The notes under the pieces are model-generated. The model was not told the DNA's origin. It saw only the letters and a program-made list of their open reading frames with translations, and searched no databases. Shown piece by piece: positions 53,538-61,688 of a DNA stretch of 64,000 nucleotides (its first letter is position 1; every line of letters begins with the position of its first letter). Origin of the DNA: Paenibacillus cymbidii (GTDB taxonomy: Bacteria; Bacillota; Bacilli; Paenibacillales; NBRC-103111); NCBI RefSeq assembly GCF_004764705.1, contig NZ_SHLX01000005.1:124001-188000 (forward strand). The letters run 5' to 3'. The translations under genes were made by a program, and so were the position numbers.

Positions 53538-55127
53538 CTATTTTCTAGGAAGCGGTTTCGGGGGCGCACTTTGCTCACGAATGACATTTTTCTGGCTGAT
53601 CAGCCTGGGGCGGGAAAACATTGCCCATCGCGGCAGTCGAAATATCGTATCCTTGAGATCGTCAACAACGATAGGAGCGAATGGGCTCATGTAAGGCACT
53701 CCGAATGAACGCAAGCTGCACAAATGAATAACGAGCGCCATGATCCCGACAATAATCCCGAAAATGCCGAAGGAAGCGGCCAGCCCCATTAGAGGGAAAC
53801 GAAGCATCCGAATCGAGATGGACATGTTGACTGCAGGAAAAACGAAGTTGGAAATCGCCGTAATCGATACGACAATAACCATGGCTGCAGAAACGATGCC
53901 TGCCTCTACCGCTGCTTGTCCGATAACCAACGTCCCTACGATCGAAACTGCCTGCCCGATTGTACGCGGCATTCTTATGCCGGCTTCCCGCAATATTTCA
54001 AACGTGATTTCCATCATAACCGCTTCGATAAATGCCGGGAATGGAACACCCTCGCGTTGAGCTGCCAAACTGATCAGCAGTTGGGTCGGCAGCATTTCCT
54101 GATGAAACGTCGTGATCGCGATATAGAGCGACGGACCGAGCAGTGCGATGAAAATACCGATGACACGAAGAATGCGGATGAGCGTGCTTATATCTGCACG
54201 TTGATAATAATCTTCCGCCGAGTGGAAGAAAGAAATAAACAAAGCAGGAGCAACAAGCACGAACGGTGTTCCATCCACCACAATGGCGATTTTTCCTTCC
54301 AGCAGTTCGGCAGCAATCACATCCGGGCGCTCGGAATTATAAATGGTTGGGAAAGGCGTGTACGTATCATCCTGAATCAGTTCCTCGATGTAGCCGCTTT
54401 CCAAAATGCCGTCGATACGGATGCGATCCAGACGGCGACGCACTTCTTCGACGATTTTATCGTTCGCGATTCCTTTGATATACATAACGGCTACGTCCGT
54501 TCTGGTCACACTGCCGATTTGCCTGTTTTCAAGCCAAAGCCTCGGATCTTTTATTTTTCTGCGAATCAATGCCGTGTTTGTATTCAAGCTCTCCGTAAAG
54601 CTTTCCCGAGGTCCGCGAACGACGGTTTCGGTAGGAGGCTCCGTTACGCTGCGGCCTTCCCAGCCGCGAATTCTGATGCTAACTCCCTGTGCGTATCCAT
54701 CGACTAATAAAATGACATCTCCGGATAACAGGGAAATAAAGAGAGGACCAAAGTCCGTTACATCCCGAATATCGCCTGCGGAAATGACCGAATCCTTCAG
54801 GATATGTAGCAAATTATCGCCTGCAGCTATTTTTCCGTCTGCATCTGTTTGTTGAATGTCGAACAGTAACGATTCCATAATGAAGCTATTGATGGACTGG
54901 GTATCGGACAACCCCGAAACGTAACAAATGCTTGCTTTCAGCAGTCCCTCCGGACCAATACGAAACTCTCTAATGACGATATCGTCGCTGTTTCCAAGCG
55001 TTTCTTTGATGCAGGCGATATTTTCTTCGAGGTTCCCGTACAACGGTTGCATCGGAGCAGCACCTTGGTTTTGTACGTTCTGTACATATCCGCGGGCAGG
55101 ACTGAATAGTTTCCTGATAAACCTCAT
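53538..55127 (-). CDS. GerA-family spore germination protein
   Basis: 529 residues behind AGAGGA. Large soluble N-terminal domain (1-290) followed by about five or six membrane segments, with the family motifs LVDGYAQGVSIRIRGWEGR, PTETVVRGPRESFTESL, NTALIRRKIKDPRL and a C-terminal FPAVNMSISIRMLRFPLM. A subunit of the nutrient germinant receptor. First gene of the operon gerA-gerC-small-gerB-gerB. Such operons are made in the forespore; I could not point to a convincing SigG promoter upstream. Confidence 0.93.
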   Translation of the reverse strand: MRFIRKLFSPARGYVQNVQNQGAAPMQPLYGNLEENIACIKETLGNSDDIVIREFRIGPEGLLKASICYVSGLSDTQSINSFIMESLLFDIQQTDADGKIAAGDNLLHILKDSVISAGDIRDVTDFGPLFISLLSGDVILLVDGYAQGVSIRIRGWEGRSVTEPPTETVVRGPRESFTESLNTNTALIRRKIKDPRLWLENRQIGSVTRTDVAVMYIKGIANDKIVEEVRRRLDRIRIDGILESGYIEELIQDDTYTPFPTIYNSERPDVIAAELLEGKIAIVVDGTPFVLVAPALFISFFHSAEDYYQRADISTLIRILRVIGIFIALLGPSLYIAITTFHQEMLPTQLLISLAAQREGVPFPAFIEAVMMEITFEILREAGIRMPRTIGQAVSIVGTLVIGQAAVEAGIVSAAMVIVVSITAISNFVFPAVNMSISIRMLRFPLMGLAASFGIFGIIVGIMALVIHLCSLRSFGVPYMSPFAPIVVDDLKDTIFRLPRWAMFSRPRLISQKNVIREQSAPPKPLPRK

Positions 55128-55339
55128 GGCAGTGTCCTCTTCTATTCGTCAACTGGATTTGAAATCCATTATTTCGTGCGGTTCTGAATCGCATCCGTTA
55201 CAATTGTTAACCAAAGCGAAACGGTTTAAACTTGTTTTGCTGTAAGCTGGCGGGGGCGACGGTAAACAAAACGCCGGCCTGGATAAGCACAATAGATTTC
55301 GCCGAAAAACCCCCTCCACGACGATCGTGAAGGGGGACA
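55128..55339. other. Upstream region of the germinant receptor operon
   Basis: No gene. It holds a hairpin, CCCCCTCCACGA and TCGTGAAGGGGG (55310-55336), that is followed by TTTTT on the minus strand like a terminator. No minus-strand gene ends nearby, so it may be left over from lost DNA. Confidence 0.5.
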
Positions 55340-55610
55340 AATTCCTACAATGAATGGAACCAGTTCTTCAGCAAGGATTTCCCGCTCTGCCTGGAGGCAA
55401 CGTCGAAACTCTCGCCCGACTTGATTATTTTCGATCATTCCGATGAGACGTTATATTCGCAAATATCGCAGGTCGCACCGACCCTCGCCTACAATTCCCG
55501 CGGTTCGCTCGATGACTGGCTGCTGATGCTGGCGAGTGGTTCGGCAAAAAAGAAGAAGCCGCGCAATGGCTTCTTCGTCATACCGGCAATGCCTTCCCCA
55601 GATCCTTGAC
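55340..55610 (+). pseudogene. Internal fragment of a siderophore-type substrate-binding protein
   Basis: The frame from 55340 reads NSYNEWNQFFSKDFPLCLEA, then SKLSPDLIIFDHSDETLYSQ and ISQVAPTLAYNSRGSLDDWL. A one-base shift near 55530 continues as GEWFGKKEEAAQWLL. This is the LxPDLII...QISxIAPTV...GxxxGKxxxA core of siderophore-binding proteins (FeuA/FhuD type). Both ends of the gene are missing and the core is frameshifted. It stands 370 bases before an IS110 transposase gene, which may have taken part in the loss. Confidence 0.6.
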
Positions 55611-55734
55611 CTCCCCTCCTAGCAGAGGAGGGGAATGCGCGCTTGGCTCAAGCGATAACTTCCATGCCGTTTCGAGCTGTCATTTATGTCACAGGAGTGT
55701 TGCCCCCTGCCTTATCGTTCGGCTTGGGACAAAA

Positions 55735-55762
55735 ATAGGCCATAAAAAACCTTCATGACCTA
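55735..55762. repeat. Degenerate copy of the palindromic repeat
   Basis: AAATAGGCCATAAAAAACCTTCATGACCTA keeps one arm and a mutated second arm of the family; given here at its approximate extent. Confidence 0.5.
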
Positions 55763-55769
55763 CCGGTCA

Positions 55770-57260
55770 CCGCGATGTATGAAAATGTAGCTACCGTTTC
55801 AAAGGCAAAACCTCGTCCATACTGGTAAAGGCAGGTCAAAGGTCGATACATTTTTGGTGAAACCAACCCGAATAAAAAACCGCCCTATTGCAGCGATGAG
55901 TACCGCCGATTGTTGCCCGAGCACGTGTATAAAATTACACTTACTCTGCTGCATGACCTGTACAATCCAGGTAAAGAGGAATGCGTATGGATGCGATCGT
56001 AGAACGATGTGCGGGGTTAGACGTACATCAAGAAACCGTTGTTGCTTGTGTGTTGAGTGGTCCTTTGGACCGAAAGCCAAATCAAGAGATCCGCACGTTT
56101 GGGACCACAACGAAGGAGTTGCTGACGTTACTAGACTGGCTAACCGAAAAACAGTGCACGCACGTCGCCATGGAAAGCACGGGCGTTTACTGGAAAGCCA
56201 TCTGGAACATCTTGGAGGGACACGTTACGCTCGTCCTGGGAAATGCCAAAAAGAATAAGAACGTTCCCGGGCGGAAAACAGACGTGAAGGATTCCGCTTG
56301 GATCGCAGGGCTACTCCGCTGCGGATTGATTGAGCCCAGTTTTGTACCGCCGGTTGACATGCGTGACCTGCGCGATCTCACCCGCTATCGGCGGAAACTG
56401 CAAGGGCAAGTGACCTCTGAGAAGAATCGGATTCACAAGATTTTGCAAGATGCCAACATAAAGCTAACCACTTACGTGTCCGATTTGTTTGGCAAGTCCG
56501 GATTGACGCTTCTAGAAGCACTCGTCAATGGAGAAGTGCTCGATGCGGGTTCCGTGAAGAAGATGGTATTTGCTTCGTTAAAGAATAAAGTGCCTGTCTT
56601 GATCGAAGCGTTGAACGGACGCGTGCGGACGCACCATCGATTTATGATCGGTCAGCATTTGAGCCACATGCGTCAAGTGGAAGCGAATATCGAGGCACTG
56701 CAAGTCGAAATTGATCGGCTGTTACAGCCCTACCGAGCGGAGGTCGACCTGTTGATTACCATTCCCGGGATACAAGAGGATGCTGCGGCGAGCATTCTAG
56801 CGGAGATGGGGGCAGATATGTCGGTTTTCCCTTCGGAACATCATGCCGCTTCCTGGGCGGCTGTTTGTCCGGGCAATCATGAAAGTGCCGGCAGGAAGAA
56901 AAGTTCGAAAACGAATAAAGGCAATAAGGGCTTAAAAGCCGTTTTATGCCAGGCTGCTTGGGCCGCATCGAAGTCGAAAAACACACGAGTGGCTGCCTTT
57001 TATCGCAGAGTGGTGAAACGACGAGGACCAAAGAAGGCAGCGATCGCGACGGCCCATTTACTGTTAAAAATCTGCTATTGTATGTTGCGGGATAAAACGA
57101 CGTATCAGGAGTTAGGGTTCGACTACTTGCCCAAGAAGGAAAAAGGACTTGATTACTGGGTCAGTAAAATCAAGTCCATGGGGTATGCCATACAAATACA
57201 GGATAACCATCCTGCTTTCTGAAAAGAAATTTTCGGGGAGTAGGTTTTTTTGCGTCAAAA
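55770..57260 (+). mobile_element. IS110-family insertion sequence (ends approximate)
   Basis: Consists of the transposase gene at 55981-57222 and non-coding flanks. IS110 elements lack long terminal inverted repeats, so the borders cannot be set by eye. The 200-odd bases before the gene are the place where IS110-group elements encode a bridge (seeker) RNA. Confidence 0.5.
55981..57222 (+). CDS. IS110-family transposase (DEDD type)
   Basis: 413 residues. N-terminal RuvC-like domain with Asp14 (GLDVHQ), Glu65 (HVAMESTGVYW), Asp101 and Asp104 (RKTDVKDSAW), the DEDD set. C-terminal transposase_20 domain with ITIPGIQEDAAASILAEMG and the region PGNHESAGRKKSSKTNKGN, followed by the serine-bearing core. 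The frame is intact, so the element may still be active. RBS AAAGAGGA stands just before the first ATG; the third codon is a second possible ATG. Confidence 0.95.
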   Translation: MRMDAIVERCAGLDVHQETVVACVLSGPLDRKPNQEIRTFGTTTKELLTLLDWLTEKQCTHVAMESTGVYWKAIWNILEGHVTLVLGNAKKNKNVPGRKTDVKDSAWIAGLLRCGLIEPSFVPPVDMRDLRDLTRYRRKLQGQVTSEKNRIHKILQDANIKLTTYVSDLFGKSGLTLLEALVNGEVLDAGSVKKMVFASLKNKVPVLIEALNGRVRTHHRFMIGQHLSHMRQVEANIEALQVEIDRLLQPYRAEVDLLITIPGIQEDAAASILAEMGADMSVFPSEHHAASWAAVCPGNHESAGRKKSSKTNKGNKGLKAVLCQAAWAASKSKNTRVAAFYRRVVKRRGPKKAAIATAHLLLKICYCMLRDKTTYQELGFDYLPKKEKGLDYWVSKIKSMGYAIQIQDNHPAF

Positions 57261-57307
57261 CGAGGAAACCCACCATGAAACCCAAAAACCCATTTTCGTA
57301 TAAAATA

Positions 57308-57362
57308 AAAAATGGCTTATTTGCTTCATTTCGCCCGTCTCATAAAAGATGGCTTATTTCGC
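57308..57362. repeat. Degenerate half-repeats of the palindromic family
   Basis: Two direct copies of AAxATGGCTTATTT followed by TGC or CGC. They match one arm of the repeat family with no clear second arm. Confidence 0.4.
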
Positions 57363-57408
57363 CATTCCTTTGTTGTTCCGCATTAACCCGACAACAGCCG
57401 GATATTGA

Positions 57409-59802
57409 TCAATCGCGCCGAATCAGCCATATTTCGGCGATATTGACTCGTTTGAACCCCCGCTCCCTGCGGAAAGTCAGCTGAACCGTTCCGTCAGCAT
57501 TCGCTTCCTGCGGCACAGAAGCTTCGAAATTCGTCGCGATCCCTTGCTCGATCAGCACATCGTTCGCTATCGCATAACGGTCGTTCGCCGTAATGCCGAT
57601 CCATGTATCGCGGGGATGAGCGATGGAGCTCGTATCTCCGATAAACACCACTCGCAACGTATACCGGGACGCCGGATCCAGATTGTCATAACGAAGCGTA
57701 ATCGGAGTATCCGTCATCGCGTTGATATGACTGACCCAGGCTAAAGGAACGCCTCCCGCAGCCGTCTTCTGTTGTTCCGTCAATGCCGTCATATAGACGG
57801 CGTGAGCTACTCGCGGCGATTGGAGATAACCGGGATCGCGCTCCCAGCCGAGCCCGGCCAGCACCCTTTTGCCGCTTGCATGGGAGCCGAAATTATCGTA
57901 GAAGCCGCCCGGCCCCGGACTGGTGCGCCCCAGCAGCTTGCGGATTCCTCGCAACCGCTCCTCCTCGCCGGTATAGACCCGAATCCGCCTGCATCCGGTC
58001 AGCAGGAAATCGGCGTTGTTTAGCGGACTATCGATCGTATCGAGGAACGCGCCCCTGTCGGTCGCAATCGCCTGATGACGCTCCACCGTCAACTGCGAGC
58101 CGATGTTGCGAAACAGTTCGTCCGCCAGCTCGTGGCAACGCTGCTTGTAATCTTCCGCAACCGGCTCTGTCCGGGCACGGAGCAGGATGGCTTCGGCTTG
58201 CTCGAGCGCGGACAAGCTTCCCGTCCGCGTCGCCGCCCGAAGCGCGTCCTTTGCCTTGTATTCCAGTTCCGTCTCATAAATAAGACGCCTTCTCGTATAA
58301 GCGTCATAATAGGCGCGAATGAGCCCCATCTGAAAGCGATAATTGTCGTGCAACACCTGCGCCGGCGCCGTTTCCTCCATTTCCTGCCACTGCTGAAGCG
58401 TTACCTCCACCTTGTCGTTGGCCAGAAGCGGTCCATGCCAATTTTCTTCCAGCGCCATCAAGCCTTGCGCCACGCCTTCGGCATATTCGAAGCCGACGAA
58501 CAACCGGGCATAATCGCGCAGCGTTTCCAGCACCGGCGTTTGCGGATCCCAGTCCTGGTCGCTCCAGACGAACTTGTTCACATCGTCGTTGATGCCTTCC
58601 GAGTACGAAATATTTCCTTGGGCGTAGGACGCAAACACGTTATGAATGTGTTTCTCCGCCACTGGCCGCGGATTGTAGCATTCTCTCCCCAGCGTCAATG
58701 CATAAGCGGCGTCCCAATCCACTACCGGATATTGGCAATGGAAATTGTGGGTAATGTCCTCGTAACGTCGAATCGGGTATTTCGCCGGTATTTTGACGCG
58801 GAAATCGGGCAGCAGCTCGTCCACATGCGGGCCGAACACGACGCCTCCCAGCCAATCCGGTTCCTTGTTCATCTGTCGATAGAATGCGTCAAGCCATACT
58901 TTCGGTTCGCCATCCATCACCTGAGGCGACAACCACAGCTTGGCGCCTGGATGATGCCGGTTCAGCAGCCGCTTGACTTCTTCCGCCCATGCGAACAACA
59001 GATCGGGATGCATCGCCCCGGGATCGCTGCCCGGGATAAAGACGGCGTCGATTCGCTTCAATTGGCGAAATATTTCGTCCCGCTCTGCCAGTTCGGACTG
59101 TCTCGTCTGCGGATCGTCAACAAGGTCCGCCATGTTCGGATACCAGATCCACACATCCAACCCGTAGGAATCGATCAAAGCGGAGAGCGCGATCATCATC
59201 TCCAGAGGGTCGGCCTTCATCAACGGACCGGCGGCATCGTCATCGGTTCGCGGCGGCAGCAGCTCGATGCTGCTCGCGCCAAACAAAGCCAGTTCGCGAA
59301 TGTACTGGTCGTATTGCTCCAACGTCCAGGCATCGTAGGCGTTCGTCTTCGGCCGATAACCGAGCTGGTGGCCGCGAATCGGGTAACAGGGCGAACTTAC
59401 GAAACAAATGCCCGCGTCGAAACGCACCGTGTCCTTGCCGAGCAGCGCCTTGCGCAAAAATTTGCCTACCCCGAACAACACGCCCCGGGCATCGGCGCCG
59501 ATAATGCATACGGTCGCCGCGCTGCCATTATGCAGCACCTTGATGACATAACCTTCGGGTTGAAGCCGCTCGACCTCCGGCAATTGCTCCGCGAAAGGTT
59601 GCACAATGGCGCGCAATAGACGCTTGGAGCCTACGACGATAGCAGGCAAACCGTCTTGCGGAAGCTCGCGGGCATGAATCCACGATCGCCCGGTACGTTT
59701 GGCCGCCTCTTCAATCAGCACTTGGACGGCCTTGTTTTCCGGTCCCGACCCGTTGCCGCTACTGACGACAACTGCCGATGACAAATCCAGGTAACCATTC
59801 AT
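57409..59802 (-). CDS. Large alpha-glucuronidase-like glycoside hydrolase (uncharacterised)
   Basis: 797 residues behind AAGGAG. N-terminal domain (about 1-130) with GADARGVLFGVGKFLRKALL, as in enzymes with a GH20b/GH67N-like domain. Barrel about 140-480: RGHQLGYRPKTNAYDAW, IELLPPRTDDDAAGP, WIWYPNM, VFIPGSDPGAMHPDLLF. Then YSEGINDDVNKFVWSDQDWD, which has a close counterpart in the 591-residue protein of operon B, a helical region, and a C-terminal beta domain (about 640-797) absent from that paralogue. No signal peptide. Probably cleaves an oligosaccharide delivered by the transporter of this cluster. Confidence 0.72.
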   Translation of the reverse strand: MNGYLDLSSAVVVSSGNGSGPENKAVQVLIEEAAKRTGRSWIHARELPQDGLPAIVVGSKRLLRAIVQPFAEQLPEVERLQPEGYVIKVLHNGSAATVCIIGADARGVLFGVGKFLRKALLGKDTVRFDAGICFVSSPCYPIRGHQLGYRPKTNAYDAWTLEQYDQYIRELALFGASSIELLPPRTDDDAAGPLMKADPLEMMIALSALIDSYGLDVWIWYPNMADLVDDPQTRQSELAERDEIFRQLKRIDAVFIPGSDPGAMHPDLLFAWAEEVKRLLNRHHPGAKLWLSPQVMDGEPKVWLDAFYRQMNKEPDWLGGVVFGPHVDELLPDFRVKIPAKYPIRRYEDITHNFHCQYPVVDWDAAYALTLGRECYNPRPVAEKHIHNVFASYAQGNISYSEGINDDVNKFVWSDQDWDPQTPVLETLRDYARLFVGFEYAEGVAQGLMALEENWHGPLLANDKVEVTLQQWQEMEETAPAQVLHDNYRFQMGLIRAYYDAYTRRRLIYETELEYKAKDALRAATRTGSLSALEQAEAILLRARTEPVAEDYKQRCHELADELFRNIGSQLTVERHQAIATDRGAFLDTIDSPLNNADFLLTGCRRIRVYTGEEERLRGIRKLLGRTSPGPGGFYDNFGSHASGKRVLAGLGWERDPGYLQSPRVAHAVYMTALTEQQKTAAGGVPLAWVSHINAMTDTPITLRYDNLDPASRYTLRVVFIGDTSSIAHPRDTWIGITANDRYAIANDVLIEQGIATNFEASVPQEANADGTVQLTFRRERGFKRVNIAEIWLIRRD

Positions 59803-59828
59803 TGCGTTTTTCGCTCCTTATGTTCAAC

Positions 59829-60641
59829 CTAGATGTTGATGCTTTCCGCACCGCCGGATACGCGGTCGCCGAGCGCCTGTCTGATTTCCGTGAATTGGTC
59901 GCCCAGATGCTCGATAAATGCCGTGATATCGGAGCTTTGCACGATCATGTTCAACCCTTTGCGCGCCCACTCGATTTGGCGTTCCGTTCCGATCCAGAAG
60001 TGGATGCCGGCCCCTACCCCGCAGCGCCGGGCTTTGGCGACAATCTCGTCAACTGCCTGCAGAAATTTCGGATGATCGTACTGCTCCGGCACATCCAGGC
60101 TGCAGGAAAGATCATGCGGTCCAATCAGGACTGCGTCCAGATCGGGCACCTGAAGGATGTCGTCCAGCGCGTCCAGGGCCGGCTTGCTTTCGATATTGAC
60201 GATCAAGAGGTTCGTCCGATTGTGGGCACGCATATACCGCGCCATCTCTTCGCCGCCCGGCGCCGTTCCCGCCAGCATCTCCTCCAGCTTCTGCCCTCTG
60301 ATCGGACGAAATTTTACCGCTCCGCGCAGCGCTTGCACTTGTTCGACCGTCTCGACGTACGGCGCGATGACGCCGTTCGCTCCCCCATCCAATACCATGG
60401 TCGCCGCATAAGGATCCGGTGAAGGAAGGCGCACAATCGGAACGAGTCCGAGCGCCCGGTAAGTATGGCACATCCACGACAACTGCTGCCGGTCGATCGC
60501 AATATGCTCCGTATCGAGAAAGACAAAATCCATCCCCAATTGCCCGATATAGGAAGGCAATTTGGGCGAAGGGGACGTAATCATCGTGCCGTATACCCGT
60601 TGCCCGCTTCTTAATGCCTCTTGCAGCTTGATCGCATCCAT
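59829..60641 (-). CDS. HpcH/HpaI aldolase-family protein
   Basis: 270 residues behind AAGGAGGAG. Motifs FVFLDTEHIAIDR (catalytic His and metal region), PIVRLPSPDPYAATMVLDGG, NIESKPALDALDD (metal-binding Glu) and LIGPHDLSCSL. Class II pyruvate-type aldolases such as 2-keto-3-deoxyglucarate aldolase split 2-keto-3-deoxy sugar acids to pyruvate and an aldehyde. In this operon it would take the acid made from the released sugar. Confidence 0.9.
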   Translation of the reverse strand: MDAIKLQEALRSGQRVYGTMITSPSPKLPSYIGQLGMDFVFLDTEHIAIDRQQLSWMCHTYRALGLVPIVRLPSPDPYAATMVLDGGANGVIAPYVETVEQVQALRGAVKFRPIRGQKLEEMLAGTAPGGEEMARYMRAHNRTNLLIVNIESKPALDALDDILQVPDLDAVLIGPHDLSCSLDVPEQYDHPKFLQAVDEIVAKARRCGVGAGIHFWIGTERQIEWARKGLNMIVQSSDITAFIEHLGDQFTEIRQALGDRVSGGAESINI

Positions 60642-60675
60642 GAATGGCTCCTCCTTGTGAGCATGCCTGCTAGCG

Positions 60676-61653
60676 CTACCCTTCCACGATCATCGCCGTC
60701 GTCAGTACGATCTGTTCCCCCGGCTGCAGCACCTTGAGCCCGGTCAACGATCGCGGCAGCGGCAGATTGGGCGCATTGGTAACCCACGTGTAAGGCTCGG
60801 GGCATAGATACCCTTGCCGGGCATCCGCATTGTAAACGACCCAATGACCAAATGTCCGGTCGCAACGGTAACGCACCTGCAGTCCGATATTGCCGTCGTG
60901 CAGGATCGCTTCATTTTCGCCCTGCTCCGCGGTCGCAAACACGTCGTCGAGCGGATGGCCGGCCAGGCTTTTGCCTTTATTCAGCTGTTCCTTGTAAGGA
61001 ATATCGAAGATTCTGCCTGTCGGCAAAAACCGCTCATTCAGCTCCCATTGCCGGTCCACGTTCAAAGCGAATGTACAGCGTTCCAGCGAATCGCCCGCAC
61101 GAAACGGAAAACGGAATGTCGTATGAAAGCCGAACCCCCACGGAAACGGCCGATTGTCCTTGTTGACGATGGCAGCTTCCTGGTAAACGGCGTTTTCTTC
61201 CAGGCGAAAGGTCAAGCGCACCTGAAAACGGTGCGGAAACTGCGCCAAGATGTCCGGATGCTCGCCTGAATCGATCGAAGTTCGAACGACCGCGCCGTGT
61301 TCCGTATGTTCAGCCGCGTCCAGCTTCCATTTCGCTTCAAACAGCACGCCATGCGAATGATTGTTGTCCTCCGGTTCGTTCATGTTGAATGTATACGTAA
61401 CGCCGTCAAAGGTGAAGGTGCCGTCCTCGATCCGATTCGGAGGAAACAACACGGGGATGCCGAATAAAATCGGCTCTGCCCGGTAGGCCGCCGCATCTTC
61501 CGGAACGCGGAGCAGTTCGACCTGTTTGCCCTTATGTTGCAGCGAAATCAGATTGCTCCCCCATCCGGGGACGACGGTCATCTCCAGTTGCCCGTTACAC
61601 GCGCGCACGGCCGGTTCGCCGTGAAAATCGACATGCTCGATCGAAGCTGTCAT
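60676..61653 (-). CDS. Aldose 1-epimerase (mutarotase) family protein
   Basis: 325 residues. Beta-sandwich family pattern: VVPGWGSNLISLQHKGKQVE, GIPVLFPPNRIEDGTFTF, DNNHSHGVLFEAKW (catalytic-type His), and CPEPYTWVTNAPNLP with a conserved Glu near the C-terminus. Interconverts alpha and beta anomers of a free sugar. RBS AGAGGGA. It sits between GH4 and aldolase genes. Confidence 0.88.
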   Translation of the reverse strand: MTASIEHVDFHGEPAVRACNGQLEMTVVPGWGSNLISLQHKGKQVELLRVPEDAAAYRAEPILFGIPVLFPPNRIEDGTFTFDGVTYTFNMNEPEDNNHSHGVLFEAKWKLDAAEHTEHGAVVRTSIDSGEHPDILAQFPHRFQVRLTFRLEENAVYQEAAIVNKDNRPFPWGFGFHTTFRFPFRAGDSLERCTFALNVDRQWELNERFLPTGRIFDIPYKEQLNKGKSLAGHPLDDVFATAEQGENEAILHDGNIGLQVRYRCDRTFGHWVVYNADARQGYLCPEPYTWVTNAPNLPLPRSLTGLKVLQPGEQIVLTTAMIVEG

Positions 61654-61688
61654 TCCTGTCCCTCTTTTCGTTGTGCCGCCCGGTATGT

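Noticed and set aside
55128-55230. SigG promoter for the germinant receptor operon
   Set aside because: Expected from biology, but no pair of boxes with the right spacing was convincing by eye.
55226-55438. Minus-strand frame of 70 residues with a terminator-like hairpin in it
   Set aside because: The hairpin lies inside the frame and the plus strand of the same stretch reads as a binding-protein fragment.
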